Positions 10,118-19,548 are shown, counted from the stretch's first letter. The stretch: 64,000 nucleotides of DNA from an uncultured Muribaculaceae bacterium (GCA_910584125.1 CAJTXU010000006.1:1-64000), one strand, 5' to 3'. Notes: generated by a model from the letters alone, not told the origin. A program made the numbers and translations.

Positions 10118-10699
10118 TCAGTCGGGGTTTTCCTGCTTTTTCTGCACGGAAAACCCGAATTTCCCGAGCATTTCGCCCAGAGCGTAGTAGTGTCCGTGGC
10201 AATAGGTCATGATGCCTGACTTCTCGAGGCTGAAACGCCCGGTGGCGGGGTCGATCCATCGGTCGTCGGCGCGGACGTTCAGCACGTCGGCCACGAACAT
10301 GCAGTGCGACCCGAGGTCGGTGACGCTCTTGACGCGGCATTCGATGCTGAGCGGCGACTGCCCGATGGTGGGGGAGGCCACTTTGACGCCTGGCAACGGC
10401 GTTAGGCCTGTTTCCTTCCACTTGTCGTGGTCGCGGCCCGAGCGGACGCCTATCCAGTCGGTGGCGCGGGCCATGTCGGCTGTGGTGAGGTTGATGGTGA
10501 ATTCCATCCGGCGCATCAGGATGTCGAACGAGTGACGCTCGCGTCGCACCGAAATGTAGCACATCGCCGGGTCGCTGCAGATGGTGCCCGTCCATGCCAC
10601 AGTGATGGGATTCCACTCCTCGGGGGTGGCGCCCACCGTGACTATCACAGCCGGCAGCGGGTATAGCATCGTGCCGGGTCTCCAGTTCTCTTTCGCCAT
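10118..10699 (-). CDS. Flavin reductase-like, FMN-binding protein
   Basis: 193 residues of the flavin reductase-like (split-barrel FMN-binding) family. The N-terminus runs PLPAVIVTVGATPEEWNPIT. The FMN-contact region ITVAWTGTICSDPAMCYISV follows, and then a SFDILMRRMEFTINL segment. Bacteroidota members are usually annotated only as flavin reductase family proteins; the electron partner is unknown. A -7 promoter element lies directly upstream (10708-10715), making this the likely first gene of the run leading into the PBP and def. Confidence 0.85.
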   Translation of the reverse strand: MAKENWRPGTMLYPLPAVIVTVGATPEEWNPITVAWTGTICSDPAMCYISVRRERHSFDILMRRMEFTINLTTADMARATDWIGVRSGRDHDKWKETGLTPLPGVKVASPTIGQSPLSIECRVKSVTDLGSHCMFVADVLNVRADDRWIDPATGRFSLEKSGIMTYCHGHYYALGEMLGKFGFSVQKKQENPD

Positions 10700-10707
10700 A
10701 ACGAGTG

Positions 10708-10715
10708 CAAAATTA
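10708..10715 (-). promoter_or_regulatory. -7 promoter element of the flavin reductase gene
   Basis: TAATTTTG on the minus strand, 9 bp from the ATG at 10699. The transcript leader would be only a few bases long, close to leaderless. Confidence 0.6.
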
Positions 10716-10780
10716 GCGAATTTTTTTGAAACAACGGCAACCGGGCCTCATAATAATGTCGCACTTGCCATTTAAATCTC

Positions 10781-10814
10781 ATAAAAAATGCGTTCCCTCA
10801 AACAGGAACGCATT
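10781..10814 (-). terminator. Intrinsic terminator after the TPR gene
   Basis: A 10-bp perfect stem AATGCGTTCC/GGAACGCATT (10787-10796 with 10805-10814) with an 8-base loop. On the minus strand it runs straight into a TTTTTT tract. It lies 26 bp after the stop of the TPR gene and ends the tig-clpP-clpX-TPR transcript. Confidence 0.88.
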
Positions 10815-10839
10815 CTGTGGAAAATTTGACGGCTACGTT

Positions 10840-11949
10840 TCACTTGGTCATGCCGAACTTCGCGCGGTAATCGGCCACTCGTTTTTTGCCGGCCTTGTCG
10901 TTGGTCTGCGCGTAGATCTGGTCGAGAAAGTTGAGGCTCTTGACCACGGCATGCATCGACTTGCGCTCGCCCGTGCTGCATTTCACGGCCTGTTCCAAAG
11001 CCTCCGCGGCCTCGTTGAGGGCAGTCTTGTAGGCGTTCTTGTCAAGGGTGTTGCCGTTGCGGCCGAGATTGGCCATGTAGAGGAGCTTGTTGCCGTAGTT
11101 GTACCAGGCCATGGGATCCGCTGGCGTAAGCTCGGTGACTTTCCGCAGGTCGGCCAGAGCATCCTCGTTGCGCTTGAGGCGTTCGTATGCGATGACCCGC
11201 ATGTTGTACCATCTCGCCTCGCCGGGATTCTCGCCTATGCTTTCGGTGGCGAGCTCGACACCCTTGGCGGGGTCGGTCTCGGTGGTGTATTTGATCTCAT
11301 ATTCGCGATATACGGAATTTCTGCCGTATTTCGCGGCTCCCCGGCACGCCCATTTCAGGGCGTCGGCGTTGTCGCCGGTCTGCTGCGAGAGCGTCACCGC
11401 TGAGTCGAACAGCTGGCGGTCGTCATATCCGAGAGCGAAAGCCTTGTCGTAGGCGGCGAGAGCCTCGGGATACATAGCTGCCTGTGTGGCGGCGAGAGCG
11501 CGGTTCACGGCGAGAAGCCCTCGGGGATTCTGCGGATTCTTCACGGCTTCGGCCACAGCTGGATTGTCAGGAAGCTCCACGCAGGCCTCCCATATGTCGT
11601 ATGCACCGGCGTAGTCGCGGGCCTGGAACATGAAGATTCCGGCCACGGTGAAGTCATTGTAATGCGCGCCGATGGCCTTGGCGAGTTCGTCGGGCATTTC
11701 GGCGCCGCCGGCTTCCTGCCTCCATTGGCGGAATCCGGCCAGCGCGGCCTTCAGGTTCTGCTGCATGGCAATCGAGTCGTTGGCGTCAAGAGTGCCTCCG
11801 GCGCGTTTCTGCATGATGGCGTCGTAGTCGGCGAATGCCTTCAGTGCCTTCTGCTCGGCATCGCCGGCCATAACGGTGAGGACGCCTGCAAGAATGGCGA
11901 CGATGAACGCCGCCATTCTTACTGATTTTATCAATCTGAAAACTTTCAT
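10840..11949 (-). CDS. Secreted TPR-repeat protein linked to clpX
   Basis: 369 residues. A signal peptide (basic start MKVFRLIKSVR, hydrophobic core to about residue 28, MAGDA cleavage region) precedes an all-helical Ala-rich protein. Several TPR-like pairs are visible, for example around NRALAATQAAMYPEALAAYDKAFALGY and the MAWYNYGNKLLYMANLG region. It probably acts in the periplasm as a protein-interaction scaffold; no catalytic motif is seen. Its ATG overlaps the clpX stop codon (ATGA), so translation is coupled, and a strong terminator follows. Function is unknown. Confidence 0.75.
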   Translation of the reverse strand: MKVFRLIKSVRMAAFIVAILAGVLTVMAGDAEQKALKAFADYDAIMQKRAGGTLDANDSIAMQQNLKAALAGFRQWRQEAGGAEMPDELAKAIGAHYNDFTVAGIFMFQARDYAGAYDIWEACVELPDNPAVAEAVKNPQNPRGLLAVNRALAATQAAMYPEALAAYDKAFALGYDDRQLFDSAVTLSQQTGDNADALKWACRGAAKYGRNSVYREYEIKYTTETDPAKGVELATESIGENPGEARWYNMRVIAYERLKRNEDALADLRKVTELTPADPMAWYNYGNKLLYMANLGRNGNTLDKNAYKTALNEAAEALEQAVKCSTGERKSMHAVVKSLNFLDQIYAQTNDKAGKKRVADYRAKFGMTK

Positions 11950-13199
11950 TCGGTAATCTCCATTTTCTCGTAATGCGCCTTCTCGAGCTGTTCGCGGACG
12001 TAGGCGGCGTCGATGACGAGTTTCTTCTTTCCCGACGACGGCGCCTCGTACATGGCGTCGACCATCACGGTCTCGACGATGGAGCGGAGTCCGCGGGCGC
12101 CGAGCTTGTATTCAATCGCCTTGTCGACAATCAGGTCAAGGGCGTCGTCGGTATATGTGAGTTCCACGCCGTCGAGCTCGAGGATTTTCTTATACTGTCG
12201 CGTGATGGCGTTCTTCGGCTCGACGAGGATGCGGCGCAGGGCGTCGCGGTCGAGCGGGTCGAGGCTCGTCAGCACCGGCAGACGGCCGATGATCTCGGGG
12301 ATGAGGCCGAACGACTTGAGGTCCTGGGGCAGCACATAGCGCATCAGGTTCTCGCGCTGGCGCTTGCGGCTCTTCTCGTCGTGGCCGTAGCCCACCATGT
12401 GGGTGTTGAGGCGCGAGGCGATCTTGCGCTCGATGCCGTCGAACGCGCCGCCGCAGATGAAGAGGATGTTCTTCGTGTCGACCGGAATCATCTTCTGCTC
12501 GGGGTGCTTGCGGCCGCCGTTGGGGGGTACGAGCACCGTGCTGCCTTCGAGCAGCTTGAGCAGACCCTGCTGCACGCCCTCGCCGCTGACGTCGCGCGTG
12601 ATCGAGGGGTTGTCGCTCTTGCGGGCTATCTTGTCGATCTCGTCGATGAAGACTATGCCGCGCTCGGCCTTGTCGACATCGTAGTCGCAGGCCTGGAGCA
12701 GACGCGTCAGCAACGACTCAATGTCCTCGCCCACATATCCGGCCTCCGTGAGCACGGTGGCGTCCACAATCGTGAACGGGACGTCGAGCAGACGCGCTAT
12801 CGACTTGGCAAGCAGTGTCTTGCCTGTGCCAGTCGGACCGACCATGATGATGTTCGACTTCTCGATATCGACATCGTCGTCGTCCTTGTCGTGCTTCTGG
12901 TTGATGCGCTTGTAGTGGTTGTAGACGGCCACCGAGAGATAGCGCTTGGCCTCCTCCTGACCGATGACGTACTGGTCGAGGAACTTGTGTATCTCCTTGG
13001 GCGTGGGTATTTTCTTGCCGACGGTGTCGGCGCCTTTCGATCGCTTGAGGTCGGCCATTTCCGACTCGCGCATCTGGTTGATGAAGTCGATGCACTCCTC
13101 GCAGATGGTGAGCTGGTCATAGACCGAGACGACGTGATTGGTGGGCGACTCCTCGCGCCCACACATCACGCATCTTTTCTTTGTCTTCTTTGTAGGCAT
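11946..13199 (-). CDS. clpX: ATP-dependent Clp protease ATP-binding subunit ClpX
   Basis: 417 residues. The N-terminal zinc-binding domain has C10, C13, C33 and C36. The AAA+ core has Walker A GPTGTGKT, Walker B IVFIDEIDKIA and the GYVGEDIE pore-loop region. ClpX unfolds substrates and feeds them to ClpP. It starts only 3 bp after the clpP stop (13203), and its stop overlaps the downstream TPR gene by 4 bp. Confidence 0.97.
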   Translation of the reverse strand: MPTKKTKKRCVMCGREESPTNHVVSVYDQLTICEECIDFINQMRESEMADLKRSKGADTVGKKIPTPKEIHKFLDQYVIGQEEAKRYLSVAVYNHYKRINQKHDKDDDDVDIEKSNIIMVGPTGTGKTLLAKSIARLLDVPFTIVDATVLTEAGYVGEDIESLLTRLLQACDYDVDKAERGIVFIDEIDKIARKSDNPSITRDVSGEGVQQGLLKLLEGSTVLVPPNGGRKHPEQKMIPVDTKNILFICGGAFDGIERKIASRLNTHMVGYGHDEKSRKRQRENLMRYVLPQDLKSFGLIPEIIGRLPVLTSLDPLDRDALRRILVEPKNAITRQYKKILELDGVELTYTDDALDLIVDKAIEYKLGARGLRSIVETVMVDAMYEAPSSGKKKLVIDAAYVREQLEKAHYEKMEITE

Positions 13200-13202
13200 A
13201 TT

Positions 13203-13910
13203 TTATTTCTCGTCCTTGCGGGTGTTGACAAGCACTTTGTCGATCATTCCGTATTCCTTGGCCTCGGCAGCGGTCATCCAGTAGTCGCGGTCGGAGTCGG
13301 CCTCGATCTTCTCGAAGGGCTGGCCTGAATGGCCGGCGATGATACGGTAGAGCTCGTCCTTGAGTTTGAGGATCTCGCGGGCGGTAATCTCGATGTCGGA
13401 GGCCTGGCCCTGGATTCCGCCCAGAGGCTGGTGGATCATGATGCGCGAGTGGGGCAGGGCGAAACGCTTGCCCTTCTCGCCGGCAACCATAAGGACAGCC
13501 GCCATAGAGGCCGCCATGCCCGTGCAGATGGTCGACACGTCGGAGTTGATATACTGCATCGTGTCGTAGATGCCGAGTCCGGCGTATACGGATCCGCCCG
13601 GGGAGTTGATGTAGAGGCTTATGTCCTTGTCGGGGTCAACCGAGTCGAGATAGAGCAGCTGTGCCTGGATGATGTTGGCGCTCTGGTCGGTGACCTGCGT
13701 GCCGAGGAAGATGATGCGGTCCATCATCAGGCGCGAGAAGACGTCCATCTGGGTGACGTTGAGCTGACGCTCCTCGAGGATGTAGGGGTTTATGTAGTCG
13801 GCCGTAGGGGTGGTGACCATGCCGTTGCCCATGGCGCGGGCGTATGAGTCGAGTGTCGTCGAACTCATGCCGAGGTGATTGACGGCATAGTTCCTGAAAT
13901 CATTCTTCAT
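13203..13910 (-). CDS. clpP: ATP-dependent Clp protease proteolytic subunit
   Basis: 235 residues using the start MKNDFRNYAVNHLG at 13910. The frame remains open 37 codons further upstream, but that part has no family similarity. The catalytic triad is S135 (GMAASMAAV), H160 (RIMIHQPLGG) and D209, with the same spacing as in E. coli ClpP. The N-terminal region before about residue 45 is longer than in E. coli, as usual in Bacteroidales. It lies between tig (131 bp upstream) and clpX (3 bp downstream). Confidence 0.96.
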   Translation of the reverse strand: MKNDFRNYAVNHLGMSSTTLDSYARAMGNGMVTTPTADYINPYILEERQLNVTQMDVFSRLMMDRIIFLGTQVTDQSANIIQAQLLYLDSVDPDKDISLYINSPGGSVYAGLGIYDTMQYINSDVSTICTGMAASMAAVLMVAGEKGKRFALPHSRIMIHQPLGGIQGQASDIEITAREILKLKDELYRIIAGHSGQPFEKIEADSDRDYWMTAAEAKEYGMIDKVLVNTRKDEK

Positions 13911-14041
13911 ATCTTGTATACTTGTCTTGTTTTTATAAACGTAACAACTCCGCGGGGCCGTCTCGGCGGCTGTCCGCGAAGTTGTATGTTGTATTGCAAA
14001 AAGCGTGCCAGACTGTGTCACGCGTCATGCTGTGTCTGCGC

Positions 14042-15409
14042 TCAGGCCTCCTCGATCTCCGCTCCGTTGGTGAAGAGGGCGTTGAACTCGTCGACGCTCA
14101 CCTCTTTCTCGTCGAGTGTCACGGCGTTGCGGATGGCGCTGAAGAGCTTCATGTCGGCCGTCTGGTGCCAGATCTGGTTGTGGGCCTTCTCGTCCTTGAG
14201 GATTTCCTCGGCGTAGTGCTCGACGGCGTCGTCGGGGACGTTGGTCATGCCGTACTGCGCGAACTGGTTGCGGGCCAGGATGCGGGCCGTGTTCTTCAAA
14301 TCCTCGTCGTTGACCTTGATGTCGAGGTTGTGCATCATCTTGTTCTTCTCGAGATCCCACACGAGCTGACCGCGGATGCCGGCATACTCGGCGTCGATGT
14401 TCTCGGCGTTGAGGTTCTCGTTCTGCGAGATGAGGAACTGCTTGAGGATGTCATCGGGAAGCTCGAGGTCGCCCACCTTGTCGGTGATGGCCTTCTGGGC
14501 GTCGATTGTGAAGCGGTAGTTCTGGTCGCCCTCGAGCGAGGATGCGATCATGTTCTTCAGGGCCTCGTTATATTCGTTCTCGTCCTTCACCTTGTCGCCG
14601 AATACGTCCTTGTAGAACTCTTCGCCGAGCTGCGCGGGCTTGAGCACGATGATCTCCTTGATGTCGAAGCGGAAGTCGCCCTTGTATCCTGCGGCCACGT
14701 CCTTGCCGACGTGGAGCATCGACGAGAGTTCGGTCTCGTTGCCGTCGCATGTTGCCGAGGGATTGAACACGAGCTCGTCGCCGACGTGCTTGCCCAGGAA
14801 GAGGGCGCGCTGGTCGTCCGATTTGAAATACTGGGGAGCCACGATGCCGTTCTCGACCACGACTCCGCCCTCCTTGACAGTGCCGTCCTCGTTGAGCTCG
14901 GTGATGACACCCTTGACGAGTGCGGTTGCGTCAACCTCGTCGCCGGGCTCCTGCTTGCCGAAGCGGCGGCGCAGGGCCTCGTCCTGACGAGTTACCATCT
15001 CGTCGGTGACGTTGATGCGGTAGTAGGGGATGTGGAGCTCCTTGTCGACGGGAACGTCGAACTCGGGGGCCACGCCCACCTTGAACTTGAAGGTGTATTC
15101 CGTCTGGTCGGTGTCGAGACGGTTGCCCTCGTCGGGCAGGGGGTTGCCGAGAACGTCGAGGTCGTTCTCCTTGATATAGTCGAACAGGGCGTCGCCAACG
15201 AGCTTGTTGATCTCGTCATATTTCACGCCCTTGCCATATTTCTTCTCGATGAGGCCGGCGGGCACGTGACCCGGACGGAATCCGGGCTCGGCGTGCTTCT
15301 TGCCGATTTCCTTGAGCTGTTTCTTTACCTTGTCCGCGTAGTCGCTCTCTGCAATCACCATTGTGATCTCGCCGGTGACGTTGCTGAGTCTTGCATAATC
15401 AATCTTCAT
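14042..15409 (-). CDS. tig: Trigger factor, ribosome-associated chaperone
   Basis: 455 residues. The ribosome-binding signature GFRPGHVP is at about residues 43-50 in the N-terminal domain. A divergent PPIase-like middle domain and a long helical C-terminal chaperone domain (about 250-455) follow. It binds near the exit tunnel and shields nascent chains. The tig-clpP-clpX order is widely conserved. The -7 element at 15528-15535 gives a leader of roughly 110 bases. Confidence 0.93.
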   Translation of the reverse strand: MKIDYARLSNVTGEITMVIAESDYADKVKKQLKEIGKKHAEPGFRPGHVPAGLIEKKYGKGVKYDEINKLVGDALFDYIKENDLDVLGNPLPDEGNRLDTDQTEYTFKFKVGVAPEFDVPVDKELHIPYYRINVTDEMVTRQDEALRRRFGKQEPGDEVDATALVKGVITELNEDGTVKEGGVVVENGIVAPQYFKSDDQRALFLGKHVGDELVFNPSATCDGNETELSSMLHVGKDVAAGYKGDFRFDIKEIIVLKPAQLGEEFYKDVFGDKVKDENEYNEALKNMIASSLEGDQNYRFTIDAQKAITDKVGDLELPDDILKQFLISQNENLNAENIDAEYAGIRGQLVWDLEKNKMMHNLDIKVNDEDLKNTARILARNQFAQYGMTNVPDDAVEHYAEEILKDEKAHNQIWHQTADMKLFSAIRNAVTLDEKEVSVDEFNALFTNGAEIEEA

Positions 15410-15527
15410 TTCTTCGATATGGTTTTGTATTTCTGTCTATGTGGGTAAACATGTCATACGGGGCTCCGCCCCATGTTTTATAACATTGTTTTCGCACCGA
15501 TATTAGGTCGGTTTTGCAAACGGAATG

Positions 15528-15535
15528 CAAAATTA
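15528..15535 (-). promoter_or_regulatory. -7 promoter element of tig
   Basis: TAATTTTG on the minus strand followed by CATTCC, between the M18 peptidase stop (15549) and tig (15409). No terminator is visible between the two transcription units, so read-through from the upstream operon is possible. Confidence 0.6.
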
Positions 15536-15548
15536 ACAAAAATTATCT

Positions 15549-16904
15549 TTATTTCAAGAATTGGCGGAAAACTTTTATCATGTCGAGATGGTCGGAGACG
15601 GCGGCCGTCTCGCGGGCGGAGTGCATGGCCCAGATGGCGCAGCCGACGTCGACGCCGTCGATGTCGAGCTGCGACGAGGAGATGTTGCCCAGGGTGCTTC
15701 CGCCGGCCACGTCGGCGTGGTTGACGAAATACTGCATGTTGACGCCGGCCTCGCGGCAGAGGGCGTTGAACACCGATGCGCCGCGGGCGTCGGTCATGTA
15801 CTTGCAGTTGGCGTTGATCTTCACCACGGGGCCGCCTCCGAGCACGGGGTGATTGGTCGGGTCGTACTTCTCGTTGTAGTTGGGATGCCAGCCGTGGGCG
15901 TCGTCGGCCGAGATCATGAACGATCGCGCCAGCGCGCGGTGCAGGTCCTGCGTATCGCCCGACGTGGCGGCGCATACGCGCTCGGCGATGTGGCGGAGCA
16001 CCGGCGATGCCGCGCCCTGTTTCGTGCCCGAGCCGGTCTCCTCGTTGTCGAAGAGGGCCAGTACCCTCGTGGCCGCGGCCGGGGTGTCGCATTCGGCCTT
16101 GAGGGCCTCAAGGCCGGCGAACGCCATGGAGAGGTCGTCGATGCGCGCCGACTGTATGTATTCGAGATTGGCCCCTACGAGCGACGACTCCTCATACGGG
16201 TAGAGGCAGAGCTCGTAGTCGAGGATGTCGTCGGGGGCCACGGCGGGGAGACCCTGCTCCTCGCGGTCCTCGTTAAGCTCGTCGACAAGCAGACGGCGTA
16301 TCAGTCCGCCCTCGGCCTTGAATCGATCGATTTCCTCGGGAGAATAATACCCGATCACCGGTTTCATGTCTTTCTGCACCGAGAGGGGATTGCCTTCGTT
16401 GACGGCGCGGTTGAAATGGATGGCCAGATGCGGAATCGTGGCGAGAGGGAAGTCGAAGTCTACGAGCACCTCCATGGGCTCGAGGGGCGAGGCGCCGCGC
16501 ATCATCACGCGGCCCGAGACGGAGAGGGGACGGTCGAACCAGGTGTACATGATTCCGCCCCCGTACTTCTCGACATTGAGCGACACAACGCCGCCGTCGC
16601 CGTATATCTCGCAGTTGGGCTTGAGCTTGAAGCAGGGGCTGTCGGTGTGGGCGGCGATGATGCGGAATCCGGCCTCGCGGGCCGGAACCGTTCCGGCCAC
16701 GAAGGCGAAGATCGCCGAGCCGTTCTTGACCACGTAGTATTTGCCCTGCGGCTTGATTTCCCACTTGTCGGCTTCGTGGAGTTCGATGAAGCCTTTATCA
16801 GCCAGTTCGCGTCTCACGGCGTCCACAGCCATGAAGTTGCATGTGGAATAGTCCATCAGGCCGAGGAGGTCTTCTATTACGGTGTTGTCGGTGTTGTGTG
16901 TCAT
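15549..16904 (-). CDS. M18 family aminopeptidase
   Basis: 451 residues of the M18 (aspartyl aminopeptidase/ApeB) metallopeptidase family, which cut N-terminal acidic or neutral residues with two metal ions. Visible motifs: AAHTDSPCFKLKP (H86, D88 metal region), SARIDDLSMAF (metal-bridging Asp), FDNEETGSGTKQGA (catalytic Glu pair), and YDPTNHPVLGGGPVVKIN near the C-terminus. Length is normal. It is the last gene of the yicC-gmk-nadD-DUF5063 run, 43 bp after its neighbour. Confidence 0.93.
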   Translation of the reverse strand: MTHNTDNTVIEDLLGLMDYSTCNFMAVDAVRRELADKGFIELHEADKWEIKPQGKYYVVKNGSAIFAFVAGTVPAREAGFRIIAAHTDSPCFKLKPNCEIYGDGGVVSLNVEKYGGGIMYTWFDRPLSVSGRVMMRGASPLEPMEVLVDFDFPLATIPHLAIHFNRAVNEGNPLSVQKDMKPVIGYYSPEEIDRFKAEGGLIRRLLVDELNEDREEQGLPAVAPDDILDYELCLYPYEESSLVGANLEYIQSARIDDLSMAFAGLEALKAECDTPAAATRVLALFDNEETGSGTKQGAASPVLRHIAERVCAATSGDTQDLHRALARSFMISADDAHGWHPNYNEKYDPTNHPVLGGGPVVKINANCKYMTDARGASVFNALCREAGVNMQYFVNHADVAGGSTLGNISSSQLDIDGVDVGCAIWAMHSARETAAVSDHLDMIKVFRQFLK

Positions 16905-16947
16905 GGTCTTTGGTTTTTGTGTTGTTCGTTTTGTTGGGCCGCAGCCG

Positions 16948-17463
16948 TCAGTTGGCGTATCTCAGGTGGTTGAGTGCGCGCATCACGTTGCAGAGCGTCT
17001 GCGACCAGTATGCGATGAAGTTCTCGCGGCATTCGCAGTATGCGCCGGCCGACTGCTCGCCCTCGCTTTCTTTCACGACCGAAAGGAAATTGTAGAGGGG
17101 CTGGAAGATGTCGGCCAGACATTCCGAGATGCTCGCCGCGATGGGAGTGTCGCTGTATTTCATATCTTGCTCGAAGGTCTCGAGAAACACGTCGTCCTCG
17201 CCCAGGACGCTCTCGGCGTTGCGGCGGACGGCCTCGTAGAAATCCTCGTCGACATATTCGGGATAATAGCCGAATTCCGAGTCGGCGGCGGGATCCTCGA
17301 CCACGAGGTCGGAGAAGTGCCAGTAGAGTCTCGGCAGGTAGTCGAGCATCTCGGCCACGAAATCGGCCTTCTCGGAGTCACGTGCGTTCTCGAGGGCGCT
17401 GCAGTAGTCGGCGGCCAGAGCCGAGACGGCGAGGAGCTCCGACTGTATTTCCTTGTCATTCAT
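16948..17463 (-). CDS. DUF5063 domain protein
   Basis: 171 residues, acidic and predicted mainly helical, with no signal peptide. It resembles Bacteroidota DUF5063 proteins: DYLPRLYWHFSDLV, then a conserved YYPEYVDEDFYE acidic patch and a C-terminal WSQTLCNVMRALNHLRY helix. Function unknown. Its start codon lies inside the last 8 bases of nadD, which implies translational coupling. Confidence 0.75.
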   Translation of the reverse strand: MNDKEIQSELLAVSALAADYCSALENARDSEKADFVAEMLDYLPRLYWHFSDLVVEDPAADSEFGYYPEYVDEDFYEAVRRNAESVLGEDDVFLETFEQDMKYSDTPIAASISECLADIFQPLYNFLSVVKESEGEQSAGAYCECRENFIAYWSQTLCNVMRALNHLRYAN

Positions 17464-18031
17464 ATAGTCCGTGCGTTTTTATGTATCCCGCCACTGCGTC
17501 GTCGAGAAAGAAGCTGAGGTTCTTGCCCTCCGCGATAGCTGAGCGGATGAATGTCGATGACATCACTGCCTGGGGGGCGTCGCGGAGCAGTGTGACGCCT
17601 TCGGGCAGAGTCCCGGTGACTTCATGTCCGGGGCGGGGATAGATCATGACCGGGAAGTTCCGGATGATATCTCGGTGGTTCTTCCAGCGGTCGAATTCAA
17701 GCCAGTTGTCCGATCCGATGACGAGATGGAACCGATGCTCGGGCATCGCGTCGCGCAGCATCGTGAGCGTGCGCCAGGAGTAGGAGGGCAGGGGCAGCGA
17801 CATCTCGAAGTCGGATACGCGCACGCCCCGGCATTTGTCGGCGATGATGCGGCACATCTCGAGGCGGTGGCGGCTGTCAGCCGGTGGACGCGTGTCCTGC
17901 TTCAGCGGGTTGAGCGGACTTGGCATCAGCCACACCTCGTCGAGCCCGCAATACTGCGCCAGATAGTTGGCCACGATGGCGTGGCCTGTGTGTATTGGAT
18001 CGAACGAACCGCTGAAAATGCCTATCTCCAT
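17456..18031 (-). CDS. nadD: Nicotinate-nucleotide adenylyltransferase
   Basis: 191 residues from the ATG at 18031; upstream in-frame codons have no family similarity. It adenylates nicotinate mononucleotide to deamido-NAD. The nucleotidyltransferase motifs are GIFSGSFDPIHTGH at 4-17 and SSTFIRSAI near the C-terminus. It starts 16 bp after the gmk stop and overlaps the DUF5063 start by 8 bp. Confidence 0.96.
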   Translation of the reverse strand: MEIGIFSGSFDPIHTGHAIVANYLAQYCGLDEVWLMPSPLNPLKQDTRPPADSRHRLEMCRIIADKCRGVRVSDFEMSLPLPSYSWRTLTMLRDAMPEHRFHLVIGSDNWLEFDRWKNHRDIIRNFPVMIYPRPGHEVTGTLPEGVTLLRDAPQAVMSSTFIRSAIAEGKNLSFFLDDAVAGYIKTHGLYE

Positions 18032-18047
18032 GTCTGTTGCGCCTTTA

Positions 18048-18623
18048 TCAGTCGTTGGCCGTGAAGTCTCTGATGATTTCCGCAGTCTCGGCCACGGCCG
18101 TGTCGAGGTCGTCGTTGACGACGCGGCGGTCGAAGCTGTCGGCGAAACCGAGCTCGTATTCCGCCTTCTGGATGCGGCGGACCAGCGATTCGTCTGACTC
18201 GGTGGCTCGGCCGCGGAGTCTCGATTCGAGCTCGCATATCGAGGGGGGCAGGATGAAGATGGAAATGGCTTCGTCGCCAAACTGCCGCTTGATGTTGAGC
18301 GCGCCCTTTACGTCAATGTCCATGATGAGATTGAGGCCCGAGCCGGTGACGCGTTCCACCTCGCTGCGGAGCGTGCCGTATCTCGTGCCGGCGTATACCT
18401 CCTCCCACTCCACGAACTCGCCGGCGTCTACGCGTCGGGCGAACTCGTCGGGAGTTATGAAGTAATATTCGCGGCCGTCGGTCTCTCCGGGACGCGGAGA
18501 GCGGCTCGTGGCCGATATCGAGAATCCGAGGCCGAGGTCCTCGGCCTTCATCAGCTCCTTGATGATTGTCGATTTTCCGGTGCCCGACGGTGCGGACAGG
18601 ATTATTATCTTGCCTTTCTTCAT
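18048..18623 (-). CDS. gmk: Guanylate kinase
   Basis: 191 residues from MKKGKIIILSAPSGTGKST (P-loop at about 9-16). It phosphorylates GMP to GDP. The GMP-binding region SRSPRPGETDGREYYF and the lid-region arginines are present. An upstream in-frame ATG at 18671 lies inside the yicC coding sequence and is less likely. It starts 10 bp after the yicC stop; yicC-gmk pairing is common in bacteria. Confidence 0.96.
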   Translation of the reverse strand: MKKGKIIILSAPSGTGKSTIIKELMKAEDLGLGFSISATSRSPRPGETDGREYYFITPDEFARRVDAGEFVEWEEVYAGTRYGTLRSEVERVTGSGLNLIMDIDVKGALNIKRQFGDEAISIFILPPSICELESRLRGRATESDESLVRRIQKAEYELGFADSFDRRVVNDDLDTAVAETAEIIRDFTAND

Positions 18624-18633
18624 GATGACTCCG

Positions 18634-19524
18634 TCATAACACGTTAAGTACCTGCTCTTTGATTTGCTCAAGCTCGTCTTTCATCCTGACGACGATCTTC
18701 TGCATCTCGGCGTGGTTGGATTTCGAGCCGAGGGTGTTGATCTCGCGGCCCATCTCCTGGGCGATGAATCCGAGTTTCTTGCCCTGGCCCTGGGCCGGGC
18801 GGTCGCCCTCGGGGGCGCCCATTGTCTCAAGGAAATAGTTGAGATGGGCGCGGAGGCGTGTCTTCTCCTCGGTGACGTCGAGTTTCTCTATATAGAATAT
18901 GAGCTCCTGTTCGAGCCGGCCCTTGTCGTATTCAATCGAGCCGAGCCGCGAAAGCTGCTCCTCGAGGCGCGCCTTGATGCGGGGCACTCGCTCCTGCTCG
19001 TAGGGGGCGACCTGTTCGAGAAGTCCGGAAATGTTTGCGATTTTGCTTACGAAGAAATCATACAGCTTGCGGCCCTCGGCCACACGGAAGTCCACCAGGG
19101 CGTCGACCGCGATTGCGACCGCGTCGAGGAACGCCTCCACGTCGGCCTTGTCGAGATCGGACGTGTCAGACTTCAATGTGTCGGGCAGCCTCAGCAGGGT
19201 GGCGAACCAGTCGGCCGGTTCGGGAATCCCGAGGGCATCCGACATGCGCACGATCTGGTCTTTGTATCCGGCCATGATCTCGGTGTTGAGCTGCACGGGA
19301 GTCTCGCCGCCAATGATCTCCGACACGGCGTTAAGCTCCACCTTGCCCCTCTCGAGCCGGGACGAGACTCGCGAGCGCGCCTCGAGCTCAATCTCCCTGA
19401 AGCATGCGGGGACGCGCATCGTCAGGTCGAGCTGCTTGGAATTCAGCGACTTGACATCTACTGTTATCTTCTTGGTGGAGGAGGATGCAGAACCCCGGCC
19501 AAAGCCGGTCATTGATAGTATCAT
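18634..19524 (-). CDS. yicC: YicC/YloC family endoribonuclease
   Basis: 296 residues. It starts with the family signature MILSMTGFGRG and ends with the conserved DUF1732 block containing EINTLGSKSNHAEM. Members are RNA endonucleases affecting sRNA and mRNA decay. An ATG nine codons upstream (19551) lies inside the -7 promoter element, so 19524 is the better start. It is the first gene of the five-gene operon to the M18 peptidase. Confidence 0.93.
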   Translation of the reverse strand: MILSMTGFGRGSASSSTKKITVDVKSLNSKQLDLTMRVPACFREIELEARSRVSSRLERGKVELNAVSEIIGGETPVQLNTEIMAGYKDQIVRMSDALGIPEPADWFATLLRLPDTLKSDTSDLDKADVEAFLDAVAIAVDALVDFRVAEGRKLYDFFVSKIANISGLLEQVAPYEQERVPRIKARLEEQLSRLGSIEYDKGRLEQELIFYIEKLDVTEEKTRLRAHLNYFLETMGAPEGDRPAQGQGKKLGFIAQEMGREINTLGSKSNHAEMQKIVVRMKDELEQIKEQVLNVL

Positions 19525-19548
19525 ATGGTGGTCTGAATAGTTTGGGTG

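Noticed and set aside
13911..14021. 37-codon upstream extension of clpP
   Set aside because: It lacks similarity to ClpP; the ATG at 13910 gives a protein of normal length.
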